From the NCBI GenBank assembly GCA_030145055.1, contig JAQYWK010000003.1, positions 1-64,000 on the forward strand: a stretch of DNA of 64,000 bases, given 5' to 3'. Source of the DNA: Desulfovibrio sp. (GTDB lineage: Bacteria; Desulfobacterota; Desulfovibrionia; Desulfovibrionales; Desulfovibrionaceae). Of this stretch, positions 19,533 through 27,123 are shown in pieces; position 1 is the stretch's first letter; the number at the start of each line of letters is the position of its first letter. The notes under the pieces were generated by a model that worked only from the letters and a program-made list of their open reading frames with translations, searched no databases and was not told where the DNA came from. The position numbers and the translations under genes were made by a program.

Positions 19533-19567
19533 AAAAAAAGGCGTCCCATCAGGGACGCCTTTTTTTT
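19533..19567. terminator. Rho-independent terminator, bidirectional
   Basis: Stem GGCGTCCC / GGGACGCC extended by A and T runs on both sides, tetraloop-sized loop. It separates the flavin oxidoreductase from the convergent hypothetical gene. Confidence 0.92.
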
Positions 19568-19599
19568 GCTCTTAATCCAATGCTAAACCCTATGTCAGT

Positions 19600-20133
19600 T
19601 TATTTCCCTTTACCCTTCTTAGGTTCTTTCACGGCCTCAACTTTAGCAGGCTCTTCTACTGGATCAACCTTCACGGGAGCTTTCTTGGCAACGGCTTTTT
19701 TAGCTACAGGCTTACTGCGTTTAGAAACAATCGACTCAAGTTTTTTTGCCGCACCTTGTGCATCTGATCCAGGCCCGAGGTAATGCATTTCACCTGCGGG
19801 TGAAATCCAATGCCACCCTTCGGGTTTTTTAAGGATTCTAGCTCCCTTTGAGTCTAGAAAATCTTTGAAAGACGATTTTTCAAGCGACTCATCAATTTCC
19901 TCAGTCAGCTTCTTATTCTCTGACATCACCTGAGTGTGACGAAATATCTCAAATGCACTGTGAACTAGATCAAAAGCGGGATCTTCAACCACACATTTTT
20001 TGGATGAAAGTTCTTTTTCAAGCTTAGCTAAATCTTTTTTCAAACTGCGTATTTCAAAAAGAGCCTCATTCCGCGCAGTTTCACTTTTAGATTCAATTGC
20101 TTTTGTCACAACGGCTGCTGTCTGTTTTTTCAT
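19600..20133 (-). CDS. Hypothetical coiled-coil protein with Lys/Ala/Pro-rich tail
   Basis: A 177-residue soluble protein that I do not recognise. Residues about 15-45 are a charged heptad-like coiled coil (EIRSLKKDLAKLEKELSSKK); a second helical region follows. A small conserved-looking module, GWHWISPAGEMHYLGPGS at about 107-124, may be a fold of its own. The last 45 residues are alternating basic and acidic low-complexity (VAKKAVAKKAPVKV), resembling nucleic-acid-binding tails of histone H1-like proteins. It has no signal peptide. It lies 47 bases downstream of xerC on the same strand. A nucleoid role is conceivable but not shown. Confidence 0.7.
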   Translation of the reverse strand: MKKQTAAVVTKAIESKSETARNEALFEIRSLKKDLAKLEKELSSKKCVVEDPAFDLVHSAFEIFRHTQVMSENKKLTEEIDESLEKSSFKDFLDSKGARILKKPEGWHWISPAGEMHYLGPGSDAQGAAKKLESIVSKRSKPVAKKAVAKKAPVKVDPVEEPAKVEAVKEPKKGKGK

Positions 20134-20180
20134 AGAACTTCCTCCGAATTTGATTAGTTAAACATTCCGAATCAGCGATA

Positions 20181-21176
20181 TTAAAACTTTAAAAATTTAC
20201 CTTCATCATTATCAGACAACTTACCATCATCTGTATCTTTTTTCAGACCGCCGCTATCAGACAAAGGGTGAGCTTTATCGTAGACATTCATTATGTGCTG
20301 GAAATTTAAGTGCGTATATCTTTGAGTAGTAGAAAGATTTTCATGTCCGAGCAGCTCTTGTACAGACCGCATGTCAGCACCAGACTGAAGCATATGTGAA
20401 GCAAAGCTATGCCTGAGCATATGAGGATGCACTCCACTATGTAGCCCCGCCTCTTCGCCCATACGCGCAAGAATTCGGTTAACCTGCCTGCGATTAATGC
20501 GTCTGCCCCTGTTACCGACAAAAAGAGCATCATCATCAAGATCCGGACCAAGTTCCCCCCTTACGGCAATATATGCGTCAAGAACCTCACGGGCGGAATC
20601 ACTTAAAGGAGAAATTCGTTCTTTATTACCTTTACCCACAACGCGAACAATGCCCGCAGAAGTATCCACATCATAGATACCTAAAGAAATAACTTCACTG
20701 ACGCGTAAACCAGATCCATACATAATTTCGGCAAGAGCCTGATCTCTCATGTCTTCCGGTTCCACACCGCATTTAGAATCAAGCAAGCTAACAGCCTGAT
20801 CAACATTTAATGATCGCGGTTGCCTAACTTCCTGCTTAGGATTCCGTATACCCACCATAGGATCACTCGAAATAACTCGATGCCTGGTCAGGTACTTAAA
20901 AAAAGAGCGTAAGGATGATAATTTCCGTGAAAGGGTGCTTTTAGCCAATCTGCGCGCATGTAGTTTTGCCAGAAACCCACGAACATGATCGGTATTAATT
21001 TTATCAATACTTGCAAGTGAAAATGTGCGGGTATTTAGAAATTCTTCAAACTGAGCTAAATCCTTTTCATAAGAGCGTAATGTCGCCTTGGAACACCCTT
21101 TCTCAACATCCATGTGAATGAGAAAAGTCTGAACTGATTCTGGTAAATCCTTATGGGGTCCGGCGGTCGAGAACAT
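20181..21176 (-). CDS. xerC: Tyrosine recombinase XerC/XerD type
   Basis: A 331-residue site-specific tyrosine recombinase, likely acting in chromosome-dimer resolution. The SAM-like N-terminal domain (about 10-95) is followed by the catalytic domain with Arg in MYGSGLRVSEVISLG, Lys in VVGKGNKERISPL, the HxxR box HMLRHSFASHML, and the nucleophilic Tyr in LLGHENLSTTQRYTHLN. The C-terminus is about 35 residues longer than usual and acidic. I start at ATG 21176; a longer in-frame start at 21242 adds 22 residues before the family N-terminus. The start lies 26 bases inside the end of the GGDEF gene, suggesting coupling. Confidence 0.9.
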   Translation of the reverse strand: MFSTAGPHKDLPESVQTFLIHMDVEKGCSKATLRSYEKDLAQFEEFLNTRTFSLASIDKINTDHVRGFLAKLHARRLAKSTLSRKLSSLRSFFKYLTRHRVISSDPMVGIRNPKQEVRQPRSLNVDQAVSLLDSKCGVEPEDMRDQALAEIMYGSGLRVSEVISLGIYDVDTSAGIVRVVGKGNKERISPLSDSAREVLDAYIAVRGELGPDLDDDALFVGNRGRRINRRQVNRILARMGEEAGLHSGVHPHMLRHSFASHMLQSGADMRSVQELLGHENLSTTQRYTHLNFQHIMNVYDKAHPLSDSGGLKKDTDDGKLSDNDEGKFLKF

Positions 21177-22116
21177 AATTACTCTTTGGATTTTCCTTAG
21201 CTTTTTTCTTAAGACCCATGGCAATGGCAGAAACTTCACCAAAATGCTTTATTTTGCCCCCGATATTGAAAACAACTGCAATAGAAATTGCCATAAGCGG
21301 AAAAGTCTGAGTCACGCCCTGCCTATCTACAGAAACGATAGACTTTCTTTTGCGATCTTCAATATCGTAAAAATTAGGGACTATGCCATCGAATGAAAAA
21401 ATAATTCCTTTGCAAGCCTCTTCAACTATGTCGGGAGAAGTAATTACAACAAAATCATCACCACCTACATGACCAACAAAAGTTTGCTCACCTGCAAAAC
21501 TTTTAACAGTATTAACGATAATGCGCGCCGTCATATTCAAAACTTCATCGCCGCGTGAAAATCCATATTTATCGTTGAATGATTTGAAATAGTCCAAATC
21601 ACAATAGGCTAAGGCAAAATCTTGTTTGCGATCAATAAGAGACTGAATACGCTGAATAATAGAAGTATTACCAGGGAGTTTAGATAGCGGATTTGCGTCA
21701 AGAGCGCGCAGAGCACGGCACAAGGTCAAATTAATCCTGTCACGAACAACAGGCATAAAGAAAGGACGAATAAGAAAATCGTCAACTTCGATTTCGTTCC
21801 AATCCCACGGCTTAACTAGATCGTCTTCATCAAAGCATATTACAACGGGAAGCTGGCGGTAAACATTTTCGCTTTTAACAAGGCGGGCCATCTCTGCGGC
21901 TGTAATATCAGTCACCCTGTTGTCAATTATAAGCAAATCAGGAGGGTTATTGAAAATGTCTTCAATGGCCCCTTTCGCCTTAGCATACAACTCAAAACGA
22001 ATGACATCTTCAGGCCAGATATTCGTTAGAAGTTCTTTAAGACTCTCGTCCGGCGAAACCAGAATAGCTCTTTGTTTTGTCAGCCCCAACAGGCCGTGAT
22101 CATTATTCTTGTCCAT
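21151..22116 (-). CDS. Response-regulator-like protein with degenerate GGDEF domain (GGDDF)
   Basis: A 321-residue two-domain protein. Residues about 12-130 resemble a receiver domain: DLLIIDNRVTD supplies a candidate phospho-acceptor Asp, but the usual Lys before the last strand is Arg (DFLIRPF). Residues about 145-310 form a GGDEF domain: ALAYCDLDYFKSFNDKYG and RGDEVL are normal, while the signature is HVGGDDFVVI. The expected inhibitory RxxD site just before it is absent. GGDDF domains may be active or serve as sensors, so cyclic-di-GMP synthesis is uncertain. It lies upstream of, and overlaps, xerC. Confidence 0.82.
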   Translation of the reverse strand: MDKNNDHGLLGLTKQRAILVSPDESLKELLTNIWPEDVIRFELYAKAKGAIEDIFNNPPDLLIIDNRVTDITAAEMARLVKSENVYRQLPVVICFDEDDLVKPWDWNEIEVDDFLIRPFFMPVVRDRINLTLCRALRALDANPLSKLPGNTSIIQRIQSLIDRKQDFALAYCDLDYFKSFNDKYGFSRGDEVLNMTARIIVNTVKSFAGEQTFVGHVGGDDFVVITSPDIVEEACKGIIFSFDGIVPNFYDIEDRKRKSIVSVDRQGVTQTFPLMAISIAVVFNIGGKIKHFGEVSAIAMGLKKKAKENPKSNYVLDRRTP

Positions 22117-22272
22117 GAACTAAGAGTTAGCATCACTGGTGAGCTTCGTCAAAGAACAAACAGCATAATCACGGACAAAAGAACGGAACGCATGACAAAG
22201 CATTTCAACAGATAAAGACTGCCGAATAATTACACGTGGAATTACTAAATAAAAATTTAAAACTGAGTTTTA

Positions 22273-23112
22273 CTAGAAGGTAAGCCCTGAAATTTCCACA
22301 AACTGATCAGACAATTCATCCATAACAGGCTCGAGATCTTTCATCTTTAGTTTTAGGATTTTCATGGCAGCCGGTTTAAAATAAGAAATTTGGTCATCGC
22401 CGCCATTACCATATTCAAACAAGCGAACAATAAAATCTCCAACATGAACAACAGCTGCAGTCTGCTGATAAAATTGTGCTCTATCCGGATGATGGTGAAA
22501 TGTCATTGCTTCTCTGACATTAGGAGGTAGATTCCAGTGGCGCGCAAGCCACGCATTGATGCGATCGTGCCCAAAACCCAAAACTACTTTTTCAGCATCA
22601 TAGTAGCAAAGATTCTTCTCTTTGACGGTCATAATTATAGCTTCATTAAGTTCAGGCAACTGAACTGCTGTCACTACTTTCCCAAGATCATGGAGAAGTC
22701 CTGCAACAGTAAATTCCTCAGGATCATCGAACCCGGCAGCCTTTGCAATTGCCCCACTGGCGAGCGCACAACCAAGACTGTGCTCCCAAAGCCCGGACAT
22801 AGCTTTCTGAATCATGTCAAAGACTGAGGTAGAAATAATAATGCCCTTAATGACATTAAGCCCTAGCAAAACCAAGGCATGCTGAATAGTAGTAATGCGT
22901 CCGGGAAAACCATAGATAGGAGAGTTAACCATTTTCAAAACTTTTGCCGACAAAACCTGATCTTTCGAAATAACTTTAGCAACCTGCTCGGTAGAAGAAT
23001 TGGGATCATCGACAAGCTTTGTTACTTCGTCAAGTACAGATGGCAGAGTAGGCAGATCTGAAATAGAAAGAATTTGACCTTTTACACTGGTTTTTAGATC
23101 CTGATCAGACAT
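22273..23112 (-). CDS. HDOD domain signalling protein
   Basis: A 279-residue protein with an HDOD domain across about residues 10-215. The opening ILSISDLPTLPSVLDEVTKL and VISKDQVLSAKVLKMVNSPIYGFPGRITTIQHALVLLG are typical, and an HD-like HDLGKV occurs mid-domain together with LARHWNLPPNVREAMTFHH. HDOD proteins are regulatory modules in two-component and cyclic-di-GMP networks and usually lack hydrolase activity. It starts 2 bases after the stop of the small acidic protein upstream, so both are expressed together. Confidence 0.9.
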   Translation of the reverse strand: MSDQDLKTSVKGQILSISDLPTLPSVLDEVTKLVDDPNSSTEQVAKVISKDQVLSAKVLKMVNSPIYGFPGRITTIQHALVLLGLNVIKGIIISTSVFDMIQKAMSGLWEHSLGCALASGAIAKAAGFDDPEEFTVAGLLHDLGKVVTAVQLPELNEAIIMTVKEKNLCYYDAEKVVLGFGHDRINAWLARHWNLPPNVREAMTFHHHPDRAQFYQQTAAVVHVGDFIVRLFEYGNGGDDQISYFKPAAMKILKLKMKDLEPVMDELSDQFVEISGLTF

Positions 23113-23114
23113 CT

Positions 23115-23516
23115 TTAAGCTTCCTCGTTACTTTCTTCAGCTTCAAGAGCGGCAGCTGCGGCCTCTTCCTCGGCTAATTTTTCAGCGTCCTCGACAGCCT
23201 TCTGAGCAGCAGCTTTGAGGTTGAAATATTCTCTAAAAAATCCCTTTACGCGGAACATCCACTTGTCTTCATTATATCTGCGAAAAAGGTGATCAAGACG
23301 TTCAGATTTTTTTCCCCAAGAAGAATCCCCGCCAGATCCAAGATCAAGAGGGTTACCCTGTACAACAATGCGCTCAACATCCATACCCTCAAGGCGTGAA
23401 ATGAGACTCTCAGTAAGTTCAAGCCCCTCAGCAAGAACAACCATACCGTTGTCACGAGTCACGGGCTTTGCCAGCTTCATCCCTGATTCTGCGAGCTTAA
23501 CTGGAATTTTTTGCAT
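23115..23516 (-). CDS. Small protein resembling the N-terminal module of HD-GYP proteins
   Basis: A 133-residue soluble protein. The first 55 residues, KLAESGMKLAKPVTRDNGMVVLAEGLELTESLISRL written here in part, match the pattern often found at the N-terminus of HD-GYP phosphodiesterases (xxxGMxLAxPVxxxxGxxLxxxGxxLT). No HD-GYP domain follows; instead a basic amphipathic stretch leads to an Ala/Glu-rich acidic tail. It is tightly linked to the HDOD gene. I infer a role with that protein; function unknown. Confidence 0.72.
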   Translation of the reverse strand: MQKIPVKLAESGMKLAKPVTRDNGMVVLAEGLELTESLISRLEGMDVERIVVQGNPLDLGSGGDSSWGKKSERLDHLFRRYNEDKWMFRVKGFFREYFNLKAAAQKAVEDAEKLAEEEAAAAALEAEESNEEA

Positions 23517-23597
23517 CTGTCGAACATCTCCTGATCAAATTAAATCGTATGTAATTATCGGAACTATCCTTATTGGCAAGCCATCAGGGACTGTACC

Positions 23598-24827
23598 TCA
23601 GTTCCGCTTAAGATCATAGTACATGCCGGGGAAGTGCACAACGATTCCCTTCACTTCCATCCCGAGAAGAACCGCCCCGGTAATCGCCACTTCAACTCCT
23701 GATTTACGTGCGACTTCATCGAGATGAAGCTTACCTTCAGCTTCAAGAACACGCGCAATATCAACTTCGGAGGGATCGAGATTCTCTATATCCAGCACAA
23801 AAGTAACACTTTCCGCTGCAACAGCAGTATTATTTTTTACCACCGATTTCTTTACACTGCCTAAATCTTTTCGCGGCAAAATCCTCTCAGATAACGGTTC
23901 AATCTTATTTTCTAGATCGGCACTCAGCGCATAACTGATATTTAATAAAACATCATCTACAGTTTCGACAAGAGCGGCGCCCTCTTTAATCAACTTAAGG
24001 CAACCGGCAAAATTGCTGCTCCCTAAAGGTCCAGGAAGAGCCATAACTTCTCGCCCCTGCTCCGCCGCAAGTCTGGCAGTTATCAAGCTTCCGCTTTTGA
24101 TATTTGCCTCGGCAACCAGCACTCCGGCACTAAGTCCACTGATTATGCGGTTCCGAAATGGAAAATTTGAGGAATAGGGCCTTGTTCCGGGTGACAGTTC
24201 AGAAATAATCAACCCGTTCTCTATCATATTATCTCTGAGTTCACGGCTGTTGGATGGATAATCGTCCACATCAAGCCCTGTCCCTAGAACCGCAATTGAT
24301 GAACCTATTTCTTTCAAAGCCTCTTTATGCACGCAAGCGTCAATCCCTCTGGCAAAACCTGAAATAACAGTAATACCAGTAGCGGATAGTTCCCGGGAAA
24401 ATCTTCTAGCATACTCCAATCCCAGGTTGCTGCTCTTACGTGATCCGACAATCGCAATACCAGCATTTCTAAGCAGTGACGGATCTCCATAATAATAGAG
24501 GAAAGTGGGGGGATCAGGGATTTCTTTCAAAGTTGAAGGGAAATTAGGATGCGTCCAAGGCAGCACACCAAAACGTAGTCGCATGACCTCTTTAAATTCT
24601 TTTTCAGCGGCTTGCCGCCAGATCTCATCTTTAGCAGATTTAGCGATTTTTTCATGGCAAAACTTTAATTCAGCCCAATTGGAACCGTCTTTTAAGGCGT
24701 CATATGCGCTTCGGTAATGATTTAATATGCGTGCCCATGATTTCGGACCAAGACCAGGTGTGAACCTCAAAGCAAGGCAGGCAAAGTACTCTTCTTTGAG
24801 ATTAAACTGCGATCCTAAATTATCCAA
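23598..24827 (-). CDS. dprA: DNA-processing protein DprA
   Basis: A 409-residue DprA/Smf protein, which protects incoming single-stranded DNA and loads RecA in transformation. A helix-hairpin-helix-like N-terminus (LRFTPGLGPKSWARIL) precedes the Rossmann domain: AIVGSRKSSNLGLEYARRF, VISGFARGIDACVHKEAL, FPFRNRIISGLSAGVLVAEA and GREVMALPGPLGS. The C-terminal 65 residues form the winged-helix DML1 domain. The start is TTG 24827, immediately after the TAA of the cpoB-like gene, with GAGGA overlapping that stop; the two are probably coupled. Confidence 0.93.
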   Translation of the reverse strand: MDNLGSQFNLKEEYFACLALRFTPGLGPKSWARILNHYRSAYDALKDGSNWAELKFCHEKIAKSAKDEIWRQAAEKEFKEVMRLRFGVLPWTHPNFPSTLKEIPDPPTFLYYYGDPSLLRNAGIAIVGSRKSSNLGLEYARRFSRELSATGITVISGFARGIDACVHKEALKEIGSSIAVLGTGLDVDDYPSNSRELRDNMIENGLIISELSPGTRPYSSNFPFRNRIISGLSAGVLVAEANIKSGSLITARLAAEQGREVMALPGPLGSSNFAGCLKLIKEGAALVETVDDVLLNISYALSADLENKIEPLSERILPRKDLGSVKKSVVKNNTAVAAESVTFVLDIENLDPSEVDIARVLEAEGKLHLDEVARKSGVEVAITGAVLLGMEVKGIVVHFPGMYYDLKRN

Positions 24828-25652
24828 TTAATCCTCAAGCTCGCGAAGCCTAGAGGTGGCAATTTTAGCAGAAGAGGACTTTGGATACTCATCAAGCAAG
24901 GTTCGAAGATAGAAAATAGCATTGTCCTTATCACCAAGCTTGTCATAAGCAAGACCGATTTTAAGCATTGAGTCCGGGACTTTACTTGCTTTAGGAAAGC
25001 GTCTGCTAACTTCTTTAAATTTCAAAATAGATTGAGCAAAATTTTTCTCTGAATAGTAAGTTTCACCTATCCAGTACAGAGCGTTAGGAGCAAGCTTGTT
25101 CGCGGGACTTTTCTTCAAAAATTTAAGTAATAACTTCCGCCCCTTAAGAGGAGCATCGTTCATAACAAAGTTGACACCTTCTTTATATAGGTTATCAACG
25201 TTTCCGTAAGATTTAGGAGGAACAGTCGCTGTAACAACCTCAACTTCTTCAACTTTTTCGCCCGGAACATTCATCCATGGCTTCTCTTCACTGCTGGAAC
25301 TGACGACTTCCTCAACAACAGGAACTGGTACGGGTACTGCGGCAACAATAACTTCCGATTGTGTTGCTATCATTTTCTGTTGAGCGACTTTTAATTCAGC
25401 AATAGAATCATCAAGTTTATTCAGTCGATCTTGAATCTGGTCAACATCAGCTCTTGTCTGCTGATAATTACTATCGATCAGATCTTTCTGACTATGCATG
25501 CCTTCTTTAAAATTCAAAAAATTCTCTTCGAGACTTTTTAACCGCCACTCTTCACTTCCACCAAACGCAGGCTCCTCAGGCTGCTTACCTGAAAAACATC
25601 CGCTGACGGATAGTATTAGTATAAGTACCGGAAGAATATGAAAATATCTCAT
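24828..25652 (-). CDS. CpoB/YbgF-like TPR lipoprotein
   Basis: A 274-residue predicted lipoprotein with signal segment ending VSGC (Cys19). A helical, coiled-coil region follows (about 30-95), then a low-complexity Val/Pro stretch, and a C-terminal TPR array of about 125 residues: NLYKEGVNFVMNDAPLKGRK, PNALYWIGETYYSEKNF, and DNAIFYLRTLLDEYPKSSSA. This is the architecture of CpoB (YbgF), which coordinates Tol-Pal and peptidoglycan synthesis, although no tol or pal gene is nearby. ATG 25652 is used with GGAG 9 bases upstream; a TTG one codon earlier is also possible. Confidence 0.8.
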   Translation of the reverse strand: MRYFHILPVLILILSVSGCFSGKQPEEPAFGGSEEWRLKSLEENFLNFKEGMHSQKDLIDSNYQQTRADVDQIQDRLNKLDDSIAELKVAQQKMIATQSEVIVAAVPVPVPVVEEVVSSSSEEKPWMNVPGEKVEEVEVVTATVPPKSYGNVDNLYKEGVNFVMNDAPLKGRKLLLKFLKKSPANKLAPNALYWIGETYYSEKNFAQSILKFKEVSRRFPKASKVPDSMLKIGLAYDKLGDKDNAIFYLRTLLDEYPKSSSAKIATSRLRELED

Positions 25653-25655
25653 CAA

Positions 25656-26037
25656 GCGTGTCTCCAGACGGATTATAAAAGCATAAAAAAATATTAGTGA
25701 CCTGTAAGTCGAAAAGATAAGATCTTATTCAAATTTAACTGATTTAAAATAGGCGACTTAAGGCAATTTGGCAAGTAGATCGCCAAATTTACTGAAAGAC
25801 CGCCCTCTTACCCTTGATTCAAAGCCATTTTTAAGGCAAAACTTCATTCTGAATACAGGAAACTAGCCATATCGGCTATTCCTTAGAGTTCACATTGGAT
25901 ATTTGAAAATGAAATCAAGCTCTTCTTATTAATAAATTAGCTCGCAAATAGCCATATTCATATGTGCCCTCTTGCTTTTTTCTAATTAGAATTTATCTGT
26001 TAGACGACATCAATATTTTTTGAAGGATACAGTAAAT
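25656..26037. other. Intergenic region, 382 bases
   Basis: AT-rich divergent region between the cpoB-like gene and a membrane-protein gene. It contains a perfect 8-bp inverted repeat, AATTTGGC (25765-25772) and GCCAAATT (25782-25789), with a 9-base spacer, which has operator-like geometry. No gene or recognised RNA was seen. Confidence 0.4.
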
Positions 26038-27000
26038 ATGAACACTCTCATGGAACCGTTAATACTCACAACACAAATGCTTCCGAAAGCCATCGGTGAT
26101 TTTATTGCTCTTTCGGCTATCGGTGCACCTATTCTGACTGTCATTTTAGAAATAGTAGCCAAAGCCCGTAAAAAAATCTTTTACGACAAACTTGCTCAGC
26201 AAATCTCATCACTATCATTAATACTGTATTTTCTCTTTTTAGTCTTAGCCGGAGGAGCCGGAGCTTATTTTACTCAAAAATTTGATTGGCTCTTAGACTG
26301 GATGATTAATCCTGCATCACCATTCATGATGGTTTACATCACAATGGCCTTTACGCTTTTAACACTTCTCTCATATAAACTCTCATGGAAATCCATGAAA
26401 AAGAAAAAGCCACAACATATATTACTTGGAGTATTCGCTTCTCTCGGAGGACTTGCAACCATACATGTTGTGACGGTTACTATGAACATTTTCTTCATGC
26501 AGCAGGCTGCAGCTCCAATTCCACTTGTACCTGAATCCCTCTTCATTGCCCATTTCACGAACATTCCCGGAATGGCAGAGCTATCTTTAGCAGGCCTTTA
26601 TTTGGTCATGTCTATGTCTTTCGCCGCAACAATCGGTGGACTTTACCTTGTTTTACGCCGTAATAAAGATGACTTCGGCCGAGACTATTATAAATTCTCT
26701 CTTCCCGTTCTCGCCAAGTGGGCTTTATTTCCAACCATATTGCAATTAGCTTTGGTAACAGGAATTGTATATTACTTATGCGGCCTTGATACGGGCCTCA
26801 TCGTTTCAAACAATACCACCCTCATAAGCTTTGGAACATCTGCAGTTCTCATCTTTCTATGCTGTGCCATATGGGTTGTAACATTGAAAAGCGCAACACC
26901 AATGCGACACAAAATAGGATTGGCAATTGCGCCATTACTTATTGTTCTCTCCCATGCTACTGTAATGGCTGGAGCCATGAACCTATACATAACCATGTAG
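26038..27000 (+). CDS. Polytopic membrane protein of unknown function
   Basis: A 320-residue protein with about eight hydrophobic segments. I do not recognise the family. The segments contain isolated His residues (GLATIHVVTVTMN, ESLFIAHFTNIPG, IVLSHATVMAG) that could ligate haem or metal, which suggests a quinol- or cytochrome-associated subunit, but the usual cytochrome bd signatures are not evident. The start is ATG 26038 with AAGGA at 26023-26027; an in-frame TTG at 26020 lies upstream of that ribosome-binding site and is rejected. A strong terminator follows, so this is a single-gene unit. Confidence 0.75.
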   Translation: MNTLMEPLILTTQMLPKAIGDFIALSAIGAPILTVILEIVAKARKKIFYDKLAQQISSLSLILYFLFLVLAGGAGAYFTQKFDWLLDWMINPASPFMMVYITMAFTLLTLLSYKLSWKSMKKKKPQHILLGVFASLGGLATIHVVTVTMNIFFMQQAAAPIPLVPESLFIAHFTNIPGMAELSLAGLYLVMSMSFAATIGGLYLVLRRNKDDFGRDYYKFSLPVLAKWALFPTILQLALVTGIVYYLCGLDTGLIVSNNTTLISFGTSAVLIFLCCAIWVVTLKSATPMRHKIGLAIAPLLIVLSHATVMAGAMNLYITM

Positions 27001-27022
27001 CCTAGCTAATCATCTCAAATTT

Positions 27023-27058
27023 AAAGGCTCAGTTGAACATATCAACTGAGCCTTTTTT
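27023..27058 (+). terminator. Terminator of the membrane-protein gene
   Basis: Perfect 14-bp stem AAAGGCTCAGTTGA / TCAACTGAGCCTTT with a 5-base loop and a six-T tail. Confidence 0.93.
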
Positions 27059-27063
27059 ATGCA

Positions 27064-27102
27064 CAAAAAAACACCCCTCGAAAATTATTTCGAGGGGTGT
27101 TT
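27064..27102 (-). terminator. Terminator of the chemotaxis operon
   Basis: Perfect 11-bp stem AACACCCCTCG (27070-27080) / CGAGGGGTGTT (27091-27101), followed on the minus strand by a T-run. It lies 22 bases after the cheA stop. Confidence 0.92.
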
Positions 27103-27123
27103 CTAATTAATAATCTTTAAGTC

